Shown here piece after piece: positions 54,280-64,000 of a stretch of DNA of 64,000 nt (its first letter is position 1; the number at the start of each line of letters is the position of its first letter). The stretch comes from Paracoccus gahaiensis. Its GTDB lineage: Bacteria > Pseudomonadota > Alphaproteobacteria > Rhodobacterales > Rhodobacteraceae. The notes below the pieces were generated by a model that was not told where the DNA came from, did no database searches, and was given only the letters and a program-made list of their open reading frames with translations. The position numbers and the translations under genes are program-made. The stretch spans positions 248,001 through 312,000 of the forward strand of contig NZ_SUNI01000001.1 in the NCBI RefSeq assembly GCF_005048225.1. Reading direction: 5' to 3'.

Positions 54280-55194
54280 ATGAGCACGCTGATGAACGCA
54301 CGCGCCGAGATGCAGGCGCGGCTGGACCCGCTGATCGCCGAGCGCGCGCCCTGGCTCTTTTCGGGCCGTCCGCATCATCGTCTGGCGAAATGGACGATGA
54401 TGCATCTGCTGCGCTATCCCCGGACCGTGGATCTGGGCGCCCAGTTCCGCGACCTGCCGCCCACCGAGATCTTCCGCCGGATGAGCGATATGGTGGTGCA
54501 GGATCTGCAGGTCGAGGGGCTGGAGCATATCCCGGCCACCGGCCCTGCCCTGATCGTCGCCAACCATCCCACCGGCATCGCGGATGGGATCTTCCTGAAC
54601 GCGGTCATCTCGCAGCTGCGCGACGACCTGTTCATCTATGCCAATCACGACATGATCCGCGTCCTGCCGCAGATGATCGAGATGATCGCCCCGGTCGAAT
54701 GGCGCCCCGAAAAGCGCAGCCATGCCAAGACCCGGGCGACGATGGATTATACCCGCGACGCGATCGCCGCGGGGCGTCTCGGGCTGATCTTCCCCTCGGG
54801 CCGTCTGGCCAAGCGGCACGGTCTGACCCTGACCGAACGTCCCTGGATGGCCAGCGCGGCGATGATCGCGCGCAAGTTCGACCTACCGGTGATCCCGCTG
54901 CGCATCCGCGCCCGCAACTCGCTTCTCTTCTACTTCTTGGACAAGATGCATCCGACCCTGCGCGACGTGACGTTGTTCAACGAGGTGCTGAACAAGACCC
55001 GCCAGCCCTATCGCGTGACGATCGGCGCCCCCATCGCGCCGGGCGACCTGCCCCGCAGCAGCGAGGACGCGATCACGGTCCTGCGCGAGGCCGTGCTCTC
55101 CCTGCCCGCGCCCGGCCAGAACGCTGCCCGCCTCAGCCGGGATCGCGGCGTCACTCGCCTGATCGGCGCCCGCCGCCGCCCCGTCGGCGGCTGA
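54280..55194 (+). CDS. lysophospholipid acyltransferase family protein
   Basis: A 304-residue PlsC-superfamily enzyme. The catalytic block is IVANHPTGIADGIFL (His96 to Asp102), spaced His-x5-Asp instead of the classic His-x4-Asp. The glycerol-phosphate binding block is LIFPSGRLAK, and PVIPLRIRARN resembles motif IV. There is no clear membrane helix, so it is probably peripheral. The acceptor could be a lysophospholipid, ornithine lipid or similar. Its link to the upstream pepN is positional only. Confidence 0.78.
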   Translation: MSTLMNARAEMQARLDPLIAERAPWLFSGRPHHRLAKWTMMHLLRYPRTVDLGAQFRDLPPTEIFRRMSDMVVQDLQVEGLEHIPATGPALIVANHPTGIADGIFLNAVISQLRDDLFIYANHDMIRVLPQMIEMIAPVEWRPEKRSHAKTRATMDYTRDAIAAGRLGLIFPSGRLAKRHGLTLTERPWMASAAMIARKFDLPVIPLRIRARNSLLFYFLDKMHPTLRDVTLFNEVLNKTRQPYRVTIGAPIAPGDLPRSSEDAITVLREAVLSLPAPGQNAARLSRDRGVTRLIGARRRPVGG

Positions 55195-55223
55195 GGCCCC
55201 GACCGCCAAAACGGGCCCGCCCT

Positions 55224-55246
55224 CTTTCATCTTGGCAAAAATATCC
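55224..55246 (-). repeat. short dispersed repeat, copy 2 (diverged)
   Basis: On the minus strand GGATATTTTTGCCAAG then ATGAAAG, aligning with the copies at 20150 and 60419 over the GGnTATTT and AAGAnGAA parts. It lies between the acyltransferase gene and tig. Confidence 0.45.
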
Positions 55247-55307
55247 CCGCCGGAGGCATCCGCCCCCGCCGACCGTCCCGGTGCGCGGAACGGAAACCCC
55301 GGACATG

Positions 55308-55334
55308 AAAAAGGCCGCATCCGAAGATGCGGCC
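55308..55334 (-). terminator. rho-independent terminator of tig
   Basis: On the minus strand GGCCGCATC / GATGCGGCC with a four-base loop, followed by five Ts, 22 bases after the tig stop. Confidence 0.82.
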
Positions 55335-55356
55335 CCTTGTCGTCACTGCGCCAGGA

Positions 55357-56691
55357 TCACAGCTCGTCCAGCGCCTCGACGGCCTTTTCCAGCTCTTCCT
55401 TGGTCACGGTCTTTTCCTCGACCTTCGCCTTTTCGGCGATCAGATCGACGACCTTGTCCTCGAAGATCGGCGCGCGCAGCTGCTGCTGGGCCCCCTCGTT
55501 CTTCTGGACGAACTCGAAGAAGGCGCGCTCCTGGCCCGGATACTGACGGGCGGCGCGCAGCACGGCCTGGGTCATCTCCTGGTCGGTGATGGTCACCTCG
55601 GCCTTCTGGCCGATCTCGGCCAGCAGCAGGCCAAGCCGCACGCGGCGCTCGGCCAGGGTCTTGTGCTCGTCGGTCGGCTCGATGGCGTCATGGTTGTGGC
55701 CCTGAACCTCGGGGTTCTCCTCGTGCCACAGCTGATGCGCGATCTGGCTGGCCTCGGCCTCGACCAGCGATTCGGGCAGGTCGAACTTGACCTTCTGGTC
55801 CAGCTGGTCCAGCAGCGAGCGCTTCATCACCTGACGCGCGGCGCCGGCATATTCGGCCTCCAGACGCTCGGTGATCTGCTTCTTCAGACCGTCCAGATCC
55901 TCGGCGCCGAACTTCTTGGCCAACTCGTCGTCGATCTGCGCCTCTTTCGGGGCCTTCACCGACTTGACCTTGCACTCGAAGGTGGCGGCCTTGCCGGCCA
56001 GATGGGGGGCGCCGTATTCCTCGGGGAAGCTCACCTCGACCTTCAGGTCGTCCTCGGCCTTGGCGCCGACCAGCTGGTCCTCGAAACCGGGGATGAAGCT
56101 GTTCGAGCCCAGGACCAGCGGATAGTCCTCGGCCTCGCCGCCCTCGAACGCCTCGCCATCGACGAAGCCCTTGAAGTCGATGGTGATCTGGTCGCCGTTT
56201 TCGGCGGCGCTGCCGGCCTCGCGGTCCTCGAAGGCCTGCGAGGATTTCGCCAGGTTCTCCAGCGCCTCGGTGACGGCGGCCTCTTCGGCGGGCACAGTCA
56301 GCTTTTCCAGCGACAGCGTGGTCAGGTCGACCTCGGGGATCGTCGGCAGCGTCTCATAGGTGACGTTGACGACGACATCGTCGCCCTCTTTCCAGCCGTC
56401 GCCATTGTCCATCTCGACCTTGGGCTGGGCGGCGGGGCGGTCGCCCGAGCCTTCCAGATGGTCGCGCAGCGCGCCGTCGATGGCGTCCTGCATGGCCTCG
56501 CCCAGGATCCGGGGGCCGAACTGCTTCTTCAGCATCGCCATGGGCACCTTGCCCTTGCGAAAGCCCTTCATCTCGACCTCGGGCTGCGCCTCTTTCAGCT
56601 TGGCGTCGACGGCGGCGGCCAGATCGGCTGCGGGCAGCGTGAACTGATATCCGCGCTTCAGACCGTCGTTCTGCGTTTCCTTGACCTGCAT
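55357..56691 (-). CDS. tig: trigger factor (ribosome-associated chaperone)
   Basis: A 444-residue chaperone that meets nascent chains at the ribosome exit. The ribosome-binding loop GFRKGKVP is at about residues 43-50. The FKBP-type isomerase domain (about 155-245) includes [20 protein letters not shown], and a long helical C-terminal domain follows. The start is the ATG giving [15 protein letters not shown], the family N-terminus; GAGGG precedes it. Divergent from selD across 163 bases. Confidence 0.95.
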   Translation of the reverse strand: MQVKETQNDGLKRGYQFTLPAADLAAAVDAKLKEAQPEVEMKGFRKGKVPMAMLKKQFGPRILGEAMQDAIDGALRDHLEGSGDRPAAQPKVEMDNGDGWKEGDDVVVNVTYETLPTIPEVDLTTLSLEKLTVPAEEAAVTEALENLAKSSQAFEDREAGSAAENGDQITIDFKGFVDGEAFEGGEAEDYPLVLGSNSFIPGFEDQLVGAKAEDDLKVEVSFPEEYGAPHLAGKAATFECKVKSVKAPKEAQIDDELAKKFGAEDLDGLKKQITERLEAEYAGAARQVMKRSLLDQLDQKVKFDLPESLVEAEASQIAHQLWHEENPEVQGHNHDAIEPTDEHKTLAERRVRLGLLLAEIGQKAEVTITDQEMTQAVLRAARQYPGQERAFFEFVQKNEGAQQQLRAPIFEDKVVDLIAEKAKVEEKTVTKEELEKAVEALDEL

Positions 56692-56854
56692 CATCACCCT
56701 CATAGACAGAAGGGCCACCGATCCTTCGGCGGCCTGAAAATTTGAGCCGTTCTAGTCGCGCCGTCCCGGACCTGCAAGCAGATAGCAGACGGCCCGTCTG
56801 GAACATCCCGTCCGGCCTGCGGTAAGGTTCGCGCCACGCAAGCCGGAGACAGCC

Positions 56855-57913
56855 ATGACCCAGACCGCCCCCGAACCCCGCCTGACCTCGCTGGCCCATG
56901 GCGGCGGCTGCGGCTGCAAGATCGCGCCGGGCGTGCTGTCGGGCCTGCTGCGCGGCAGCGCCGCCCTGCCCGTCCCGCCCGAACTGCTGGTCGGGATCGA
57001 GACCTCGGACGACGCCGCCGTCTGGCGCCTGAACGACCATCAGGCCCTGGTCGCCACCACCGACTTCTTCATGCCGGTCGTGGACGATCCCTTCGATTTC
57101 GGGCGCATCGCCGCCACGAACGCGATCAGCGACGTCTATGCGATGGGCGCGACCCCCATCCTGGCGCTGGCCGTGGTCGGCATGCCGATCAACGTCCTCT
57201 CGCCCGAGACGATCGCCCGCGTGCTGGATGGCGGCGCGCAGGTCTGCCGCGAGGCAGGCATCCCCATCGCGGGCGGCCATACCATCGATTCGGTGGAACC
57301 GATCTACGGCCTCGTGGCGCTCGGTCTGGTCGATCCGGCACTGCTCAAGCGCAATGCCGATGCCCAGCCCGGCGACGTGCTGGTGCTGGGCAAGCCTCTG
57401 GGCGTCGGAATCCTGTCGGCGGCGCTGAAGAAAGGTGCCCTGTCGCCCGAGGGTTACGCGCAGATGATCGAGGTCACCACGCGCCTCAACCGCCCCGGCC
57501 CCGATCTGGCGGCCATCCCGGGCGTCCATGCGATGACCGATGTGACGGGGTTCGGCCTGGGCGGTCACGCGCTGGAAATGGCGCGCGGCTCGGGCTGCGA
57601 TCTGGTCGTCGACTGGTCCGCCGTGCCGCGCCTGACGGGCATCGACGCGCTGATCGCGGCGGGCCATGTGACCGGCGCCTCGGGCCGCAACTGGGCCAGC
57701 TACAGCGACGGCGTGGCACTGCCCCAGGGCTTTGGCGAGGACGCCCGCGCGCTGCTCAGCGATCCGCAGACCAGCGGCGGGCTGCTGGTGGCCTGCGCTC
57801 CGCAAGCGCTGGCGGCCGTCCGCGAGGCCTTCGCCCGCCATGGCTTTGCCGGGGCCGCGGTGATCGGCGAAGTCGGTCCCGAAACCGCCACGCCGCGCGT
57901 CATTCTGCGCTAG
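56855..57913 (+). CDS. selD: selenide, water dikinase (selenophosphate synthetase)
   Basis: SelD makes selenophosphate from selenide and ATP, the selenium donor for selenocysteine or 2-selenouridine in tRNA. The 352-residue protein has the glycine-rich N-terminal loop HGGGCGCKIAPG with Cys19, Cys21 and the essential Lys22, and the AIR-synthase-like ATP fold with VTGFGLGGHALEM. No selA, selB, selC or mnmH is in the window, so its pathway partner is elsewhere. It ends in a CTAG shared with the convergent cytochrome gene. Confidence 0.94.
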   Translation: MTQTAPEPRLTSLAHGGGCGCKIAPGVLSGLLRGSAALPVPPELLVGIETSDDAAVWRLNDHQALVATTDFFMPVVDDPFDFGRIAATNAISDVYAMGATPILALAVVGMPINVLSPETIARVLDGGAQVCREAGIPIAGGHTIDSVEPIYGLVALGLVDPALLKRNADAQPGDVLVLGKPLGVGILSAALKKGALSPEGYAQMIEVTTRLNRPGPDLAAIPGVHAMTDVTGFGLGGHALEMARGSGCDLVVDWSAVPRLTGIDALIAAGHVTGASGRNWASYSDGVALPQGFGEDARALLSDPQTSGGLLVACAPQALAAVREAFARHGFAGAAVIGEVGPETATPRVILR

Positions 57914-58323
57914 GGCGCGCGCTGCAGGGTCTGCAGGTAATCCGCCAGCGCGACCAGTCGCGCCGGCGTCGCCACCCGCTGCCCCGAGCCGTCGTCATAC
58001 ATGACCACCGGCCCTTCGCGTAGCTCTTCGAAGACCGGCATGTGGGATGTGCTGCGGCCCATGGTGTAGCCGACCAGCTGGCCCATCACCCGCGTCTTGG
58101 GAAAGACCCCGCCATTCTCGGCGGCCAGCATCGTCAGATCGCTTGGCGCAGGCATCATGCCCACGGCGGCGGGCCCGTTGCCGCGCCCGGCCGGACCGTG
58201 GCAGACCACGCAATTCTCGGCATAATCGCGCGCCGCGCCGCGCGGCTGCGCCTCGGGCGCACAGGCCGCCACCAGCCCGGCCATGGCCAGTCCCATGCCG
58301 CCCGCCATCATCACTGCCCGCAT
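57910..58323 (-). CDS. small c-type cytochrome, possible lipoprotein
   Basis: A 137-residue exported monoheme cytochrome. The leader ends LVAAC at residue 21, a plausible lipobox. The heme site is CVVCH (Cys38, Cys41, His42) followed by GPAGRGNGPAA; a Met-rich C-terminal half (GRSTSHMPVFEE) can supply the axial Met. The partner oxidase or reductase is unknown. It converges on selD, and both TAG stops use the CTAG at 57910-57913. Confidence 0.82.
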   Translation of the reverse strand: MRAVMMAGGMGLAMAGLVAACAPEAQPRGAARDYAENCVVCHGPAGRGNGPAAVGMMPAPSDLTMLAAENGGVFPKTRVMGQLVGYTMGRSTSHMPVFEELREGPVVMYDDGSGQRVATPARLVALADYLQTLQRAP

Positions 58324-58389
58324 CGCCGACCCGCCTTCCAGTTTGCTTCAGGCACGCAGCATGCACGCTGGCGCGCGCAGGCGCAACGA

Positions 58390-59055
58390 TCAGGCGGCGG
58401 TCAGCCGCACCACCCGGTCCATCCGCGCCGCCAGCGCATGATTGTGCGTGGCGATCAGCGCCGAGAGGCCCGTCTCGCGCACCAGCGTCATCAGCACGTC
58501 GAAGACCTTGTCCGAGGTCTCGGGATCCAGATTGCCTGTGGGCTCGTCCGCCAGCAGCAGCGCGGGCTGGTTGGCCAGCGCCCGGCAGAAGGCCACGCGC
58601 TGCTGCTCGCCGCCCGACATCTGCGCGGGTCGGTGATCGGCGCGGTGCGACAGGCCCACGCGGCCCAGAAGGTCGGTGGCCCGGGTCTGCGCCACGCGCG
58701 GCGACACCCCGTCGGCCAACTGCGGCAGCACGATGTTCTCGGCCGCGCTGAATTCCGGCAGCAGGTGGTGGAACTGATAGACGAAGCCCAGCTCGCGCCG
58801 CCGCGCCTCGGTGCGGGCGCGGTCGGGCAGCCCCGTCATATCGCGCCCGCCCAGAAAGACCCGGCCCGTGTCGGGCGTGTCCAGCAGCCCCGCGATATGC
58901 AAGAGCGTCGATTTTCCGGCCCCCGAGGGCGCGACCAGCGCCACGACCTCGCCCCGCGCCACGCTCAGGTCCAGCCCGGCCAGCACGGTCACCGGCGAAG
59001 GCCCGTCCGCGGCATAGGTCTTGCCCACGCCCTCCAGCCGCAACACGTCATTCAT
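58390..59055 (-). CDS. lolD: lipoprotein-releasing ABC transporter ATPase
   Basis: A 221-residue ATPase of the Lol system, which lifts outer-membrane lipoproteins from the inner membrane. Walker A is [11 protein letters not shown], followed by the LolD-type Q loop [17 protein letters not shown], signature [11 protein letters not shown], Walker [13 protein letters not shown] and the switch His ATHNHAL. It overlaps the upstream lolC/E gene by eight bases, a tight operon. Confidence 0.94.
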   Translation of the reverse strand: MNDVLRLEGVGKTYAADGPSPVTVLAGLDLSVARGEVVALVAPSGAGKSTLLHIAGLLDTPDTGRVFLGGRDMTGLPDRARTEARRRELGFVYQFHHLLPEFSAAENIVLPQLADGVSPRVAQTRATDLLGRVGLSHRADHRPAQMSGGEQQRVAFCRALANQPALLLADEPTGNLDPETSDKVFDVLMTLVRETGLSALIATHNHALAARMDRVVRLTAA

Positions 59056-60343
59056 AGCGCAGCGCCTCCACCGGGTTCATGCGCGCGGCCCGGCGCGCCG
59101 GAAAGATCGTGACCACGAAGGACAGGACCAGCGACAGCCCCACCGCGCGCCCGATATCCCACAGCCGCAGCTCGGCCGGCAGGCGATAGATGCCGCGCAC
59201 CTCGGGCTGCCACGCGCCCCCCCCGGTCAGCGCGTTCAGGCCCGCCATGATCGTGTCGACGTTCAGCGCCAGCAGGACGCCCAGCACCACCCCCGCCAGC
59301 GTCCCCAGGATGCCCGTGAAGGCCCCGCAGAGGAAGAATACCCGCAGCACCGACCCTTCGGTCAGCCCCATGGTGCGGAGGATGCCGATGTCGCGGCCCT
59401 TGTTCTTGACCAGCATGATCAGCCCGCTGGTGATGTTCATCGAGGCGATCAGCACCAGCACCGACAGGATGACGAACATCACGTCATCCTCCATGTCCAG
59501 GGCCGACAGGAACGATCCGGAACTGTCGCGCCAGGACCAGGTCTGCGCGCCCTCGCCCGCCGCCTGCATCAGCGCCAGCGTCCAGTCGCCCACCCGTTCG
59601 GGATCGTCGACGAAGACCTCGATCTCGTCGGCCACGCCCTCGCGGTTGAAATAGGACTGCGCCTCGGCCAGTGGCATGTAGATGCGGGTGCGGTCGATGT
59701 CATAGCGCCCGGCGCTGAAGACATAGGTCACCTCATAGGCGCTGACCCGCGGCGTGGTGCCGAAGGCCGTGCGCGCCCCCTCCGGCGCGATCAGCCGGAT
59801 GCGGTCGCCCACCCCCACGCCCAATTCCCGCGCGATGCCCGAGCCGATGGCGATGCCCTCGTCGAACCGCTCCAGATCCCCCATCGATGTGGCGGGGTCC
59901 ACGATGCGCGGCATCGCCTCCAGATCGCTGCGCGCCACGCCGAACACCTCGGCCACGTTCGAGCTGTCATTGGCGCTGGCCATGACCTGGCCCTTGACGA
60001 TGGCGGCGGTGCGGGTGACGCCCGGCACCTCGGCCAGCCGCGCGGCCATCGCGTCGTAATCCGCGATCCGCCCGGGCACCACATAGACGTCGTCGGTGAA
60101 TTCGTTGGTGATCCGCTGCGGCGAGACATAGACCGTCGTATGCGCATTGGCGCCCAGGATCGTGTCCACGAACTCGGCCCGGAATCCGGCCCGCACCGCC
60201 AGCGTGGCGATCAGCGCCATCACCCCCAGGGCGATGCCGATCAGGCTGATCCAGGTCATGACGCTGACCCCCCCCTCGGCGCGGCGCGCCCGAAGGTAGC
60301 GCCAGGCGATGAGGAATTCGAAACGCGAAAAGCCGAGCGTCAT
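59048..60343 (-). CDS. lolC: lipoprotein-releasing permease LolC/LolE (LolF type)
   Basis: A 431-residue permease: one N-terminal helix (about 24-48, [23 protein letters not shown]), a large periplasmic domain and three C-terminal helices ending in [29 protein letters not shown] at the start is the LolC/E family signature. Only one permease gene is present, so the complex is probably a LolF2D2-type homodimer rather than LolCDE. Transcribed leftward into lolD. Confidence 0.92.
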   Translation of the reverse strand: MTLGFSRFEFLIAWRYLRARRAEGGVSVMTWISLIGIALGVMALIATLAVRAGFRAEFVDTILGANAHTTVYVSPQRITNEFTDDVYVVPGRIADYDAMAARLAEVPGVTRTAAIVKGQVMASANDSSNVAEVFGVARSDLEAMPRIVDPATSMGDLERFDEGIAIGSGIARELGVGVGDRIRLIAPEGARTAFGTTPRVSAYEVTYVFSAGRYDIDRTRIYMPLAEAQSYFNREGVADEIEVFVDDPERVGDWTLALMQAAGEGAQTWSWRDSSGSFLSALDMEDDVMFVILSVLVLIASMNITSGLIMLVKNKGRDIGILRTMGLTEGSVLRVFFLCGAFTGILGTLAGVVLGVLLALNVDTIMAGLNALTGGGAWQPEVRGIYRLPAELRLWDIGRAVGLSLVLSFVVTIFPARRAARMNPVEALRYE

Positions 60344-60418
60344 GGTTCAAACCCCTGAAATTCCGCCCGGACCCTGCCCCCCCATCCCCCGAGATTCAAG
60401 CCGACAAAGCCGTGAGCC

Positions 60419-60440
60419 CTTCTTCTTTGCACAAATACCC
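60419..60440 (-). repeat. short dispersed repeat, copy 3
   Basis: Identical to the copy at 20150-20171 at 20 of 22 positions (CA replaces TT in the middle), in the same minus-strand orientation, 37 bases before radA. Confidence 0.55.
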
Positions 60441-60477
60441 ATCTTGCGACGGCTGCCCCCGGGTGCGACAGGGGGGC

Positions 60478-61842
<1,365 letters not shown>

Positions 61843-61883
61843 GCCGCCGGCAGAACAGGGACAACCGGCGCAAAGGGCAGGTA

Positions 61884-62486
61884 ATGGACGGATTTACGAT
61901 CATCGACGCGGTGGTGGCAGGGGTCATCATCCTGTCGGCAATTCTGGCCTGGTCGCGGGGGTTCGTGCGCGAATCGCTGGCGATCCTGGGCTGGATCGCG
62001 GCGGCCATCCTGGCCTTTCTCTTCGCGCCGACGGTGCGGCCGATGGTGGCGCAGCTGCCCGTGCTGGACCGCTTTCTGGGCGACAGTTGCGAGTTGGCCA
62101 CAATCGCGGGCTTCGCGGTGGTCTTTGCCCTGGCGCTGGTGATCTTCTCGATCATCACGCCGCTGTTCTCGTCGGTCGTGCAGCGATCCGCCCTGGGCGG
62201 GGTCGATCAGGGCATGGGGTTCCTCTTCGGGGTCGCGCGCGGCATCCTGCTGGTCGCCATCGCCTTCATCGTCCATGACCGGGTGATGACAAGCCAGAGC
62301 GTCGAGATGGTCGAGAATTCGCGCTCGGCGCAGGTCTTCGCCCGCATGCGCGGCCAGATGGACGAGCAGATCCCCGCCGACGCGCCGGGCTGGATCGTCA
62401 ACCGCTACGAGCAGATGGTCGCCGCCTGCACCGCCGATGCGGTCCCGGTGACCCCCGCCACCCCCACCACGCCCGCAGTGAACTGA
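61884..62486 (+). CDS. cvpA: CvpA family membrane protein
   Basis: A 200-residue inner-membrane protein with four helices (about 8-23, 33-50, 73-92 and 108-128). WSRGFVRESLAILGWIAA is the CvpA family signature. The C-terminal part is soluble and ends in a Thr/Pro-rich VTPATPTTPAVN tail. CvpA is needed for colicin V production and for bile or stress tolerance in some species; the mechanism is unknown. It lies upstream of purF, as in E. coli. Confidence 0.88.
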   Translation: MDGFTIIDAVVAGVIILSAILAWSRGFVRESLAILGWIAAAILAFLFAPTVRPMVAQLPVLDRFLGDSCELATIAGFAVVFALALVIFSIITPLFSSVVQRSALGGVDQGMGFLFGVARGILLVAIAFIVHDRVMTSQSVEMVENSRSAQVFARMRGQMDEQIPADAPGWIVNRYEQMVAACTADAVPVTPATPTTPAVN

Positions 62487-62497
62487 TCCGTACCAAG

Positions 62498-62554
62498 ATC
62501 CGCCCGCATGACGGGCGGATGACGAAAAAGCGCCCCCGCCCGACCGCGGGGGCG
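62498..62554 (+). terminator. two tandem hairpins between cvpA and purF
   Basis: ATCCGCCCG-5-CGGGCGGAT (62498-62520) and then CGCCCCCGC-6-GCGGGGGCG (62531-62554). The second is followed by gtgacttt rather than a T-run. Together they should separate cvpA from purF, unlike the cvpA-purF operon in E. coli. Confidence 0.6.
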
Positions 62555-62618
62555 TGACTTTAGGGGTTCCCGGCCCTACATAGCGCAGGACAGCCCCCAG
62601 CCATCGAGGTCCGTGCCA

Positions 62619-64000
62619 ATGCAACCATTCCTGGCCCATCCCTTCGATTCGGACCGCCTCCACGAAGAATGCGGCATCTTCGGCGCCATCGGCGTGCTTG
62701 ACGCGTCGAACTTCGTGGCCCTCGGGCTGCACGCCCTGCAGCATCGCGGGCAGGAGGCCGGCGGCATCGTCACCCACGATCCCGAACACGGCTTCAACAG
62801 CGCCCACCGCTTCGGCTATGTGCGCGACAACTTCACCAAGCCGGACGTGATGTCGACGCTGCCCGGGCCGCTGGCCATCGGCCATGTGCGCTACTCGACG
62901 ACCGGCACCAAGGCCAATACCGCGATCCGTGACGTGCAGCCCTTCTTCGGCGAGTTCCACATGGGCGGCTGCGCCATCGCCCATAACGGCAACATCACCA
63001 ATGCCGCCGCGCTGCGCCGCGAACTGATCGAGCGCGGCTCGATCTTCCAGTCCTCCTCGGACAGCGAATGCATCATCCACCTGATGGCCCGGTCGATCCA
63101 GCGCAACATCCCCGAGCGGATGAAGGACGCCCTGCGCCGCGTCGAGGGCGCATTCTCGGTCATCGCCATGACCCGCACCAAGCTGATCGGCGTGCGCGAC
63201 GCCTTGGGCGTGCGCCCGCTGGTCGTGGGCCGGGTGGGCGAGGACGGCTATGTGCTGGCCTCCGAGACCTGCGCGCTGGACATCATCGGCGCGGAATTCC
63301 TGCGCGAGGTCGAGCCGGGCGAGATGGTGGTGATCTCGAAGGGCAAGATCGAAAGCTCGCGCCCCTTCGGGCCCTCCACGGGGCGGTTCTGCATCTTCGA
63401 GCACGTGTATTTCTCGCGCCCCGATTCGATCATCGGCGGGCGCTCGGTCTATGAGACCCGCCGCCAGATCGGCGTGGAACTGGCGCGCGAGGCCCCGGTC
63501 GAGGCCGATCTGGTCTGCCCGGTCCCCGACAGCGGCACCCCCGCCGCCATTGGCTATGCGCAGGAATCGGGGATTCCCTACGGCATGGGCATCATCCGCA
63601 ACCAGTATATGGGCCGGACCTTCATCGAGCCCTCCGAGCAGATCCGCAACATGGGCGTCCGGCTGAAGCTGAACGTCAACCGCGCGCTGATCGCTGGCAA
63701 GCGGGTGGTGCTGGTCGATGACAGCGTGGTGCGCGGCACCACCAGCCGCAAGATCAAGGACATGATCCTGGATGCGGGCGCCGCCGAGGTGCATTTCCGC
63801 ATCGCCTCGCCTCCGACCGCCTGGCCCTGCTTCTACGGCGTCGACACGCCCGATCGCGACAAGCTGCTGGCCGCCAACATGACGCCCGACGAGATGCGCG
63901 AATGGATCGGCGTGGACAGCCTGTCCTTCGTCTCGCTGGACGGGCTGTATCGTGCGGTGGGCGAGGCCGAGGGGCGCAACAAGAGCTGTCCGCAATATTG
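62619..64000 (+). CDS. purF: amidophosphoribosyltransferase, partial (runs off window)
   Basis: PurF makes 5-phosphoribosylamine from PRPP and glutamine, the first step of purine synthesis. The class II glutaminase domain starts after a propeptide: Cys is in HEECGIFGAIG, with LHALQHRGQEAGGI and YSTTGTKANT nearby. The PRPP loop is VVLVDDSVVRGTTS, and two more Cys (about residues 400 and 458) fit the Fe-S cluster type. About 460 codons are visible with no stop; the last few residues lie beyond the edge. The start is the ATG after GAGGT. Confidence 0.95.
   Translation, partial: MQPFLAHPFDSDRLHEECGIFGAIGVLDASNFVALGLHALQHRGQEAGGIVTHDPEHGFNSAHRFGYVRDNFTKPDVMSTLPGPLAIGHVRYSTTGTKANTAIRDVQPFFGEFHMGGCAIAHNGNITNAAALRRELIERGSIFQSSSDSECIIHLMARSIQRNIPERMKDALRRVEGAFSVIAMTRTKLIGVRDALGVRPLVVGRVGEDGYVLASETCALDIIGAEFLREVEPGEMVVISKGKIESSRPFGPSTGRFCIFEHVYFSRPDSIIGGRSVYETRRQIGVELAREAPVEADLVCPVPDSGTPAAIGYAQESGIPYGMGIIRNQYMGRTFIEPSEQIRNMGVRLKLNVNRALIAGKRVVLVDDSVVRGTTSRKIKDMILDAGAAEVHFRIASPPTAWPCFYGVDTPDRDKLLAANMTPDEMREWIGVDSLSFVSLDGLYRAVGEAEGRNKSCPQY

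Noticed and set aside
51645-54287. An 880-codon leftward open frame opposite pepN
   Set aside because: The plus-strand frame has the GAMEN and HEYFH motifs and full family length; the opposite frame has none.

Overview
The window is a GC-rich (roughly two-thirds G+C), densely coded piece of an alphaproteobacterial chromosome. The RutR/reductive-pyrimidine cluster, the DUF6477/DUF6456 pair, the acidic-tailed PRC-barrel and IalB proteins, the lipA start and the Leu/Pro/Val tRNA forms all look like Rhodobacteraceae, most plausibly Paracoccus or a close relative. The genus is inference from protein character, not from a search. Almost everything is housekeeping or core metabolism. The only clearly mobile DNA is one decayed insertion sequence near 42.0-43.7 kb.

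Layout. 0-9.2 kb: envelope folding factor ppiD coupled to trpE; a PRC-barrel envelope protein; a leftward fabI-lysE-gpt operon; pdxH; a two-domain cold-shock protein overlapping a DUF192 gene; tRNA-Pro; an outer-membrane beta-barrel. 9.2-15.2 kb: remains of a P-loop kinase gene, a histidine phosphatase, tRNA-Val and a two-gene RND efflux system. 15.2-24.2 kb: a seven-gene leftward operon for uptake and reductive breakdown of pyrimidine rings (aminotransferase, beta-ureidopropionase-type amidase, dihydropyrimidinase, ABC ATPase, two permeases, binding protein). A divergent RutR-like regulator faces it, with a RutR-type operator between them; a second TetR gene follows. 24.3-29.7 kb: divergent peptidoglycan genes (YcbK-like and LdtD-like), then lpxD-ACP-ketoacyl synthase. 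29.7-34.4 kb: IalB-like protein, an orphan leftward terminator, a HerA-like ATPase and a divergent DUF6477/DUF6456 pair.

34.4-41.2 kb is oxidative-stress and redox themed: katA/oxyR, a peroxiredoxin, lipA, tRNA-Leu, two stress-type membrane proteins, grxD-bolA and a glycine-zipper lipoprotein. 41.2-43.7 kb is decaying: argO carries one in-frame stop, and the neighbouring ISNCY-type transposase carries another. 43.8-47.5 kb: a thioredoxin-like protein, gph, a DUF442 protein, a 24-residue lipoprotein with an ArsC-like gene, and a DUF3422 protein. 47.5-51.5 kb: pntAB and an acidic membrane-anchored protein. 51.7-64 kb: pepN with an acyltransferase, tig, selD, a cytochrome c, lolD-lolC/E, radA, cvpA and the start of purF, cut by the window edge.

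Together the genes cover envelope biogenesis (ppiD, lpxD, lolCD, ldtD, ycbK), NADPH and redox balance (pntAB, katA, oxyR, grxD, prx), pyrimidine nitrogen recovery, and amino-acid/purine synthesis (trpE, purF, gpt). No CRISPR array, prophage, rRNA operon or replication origin was seen. All functional calls rest on reading motifs; no database search was run.
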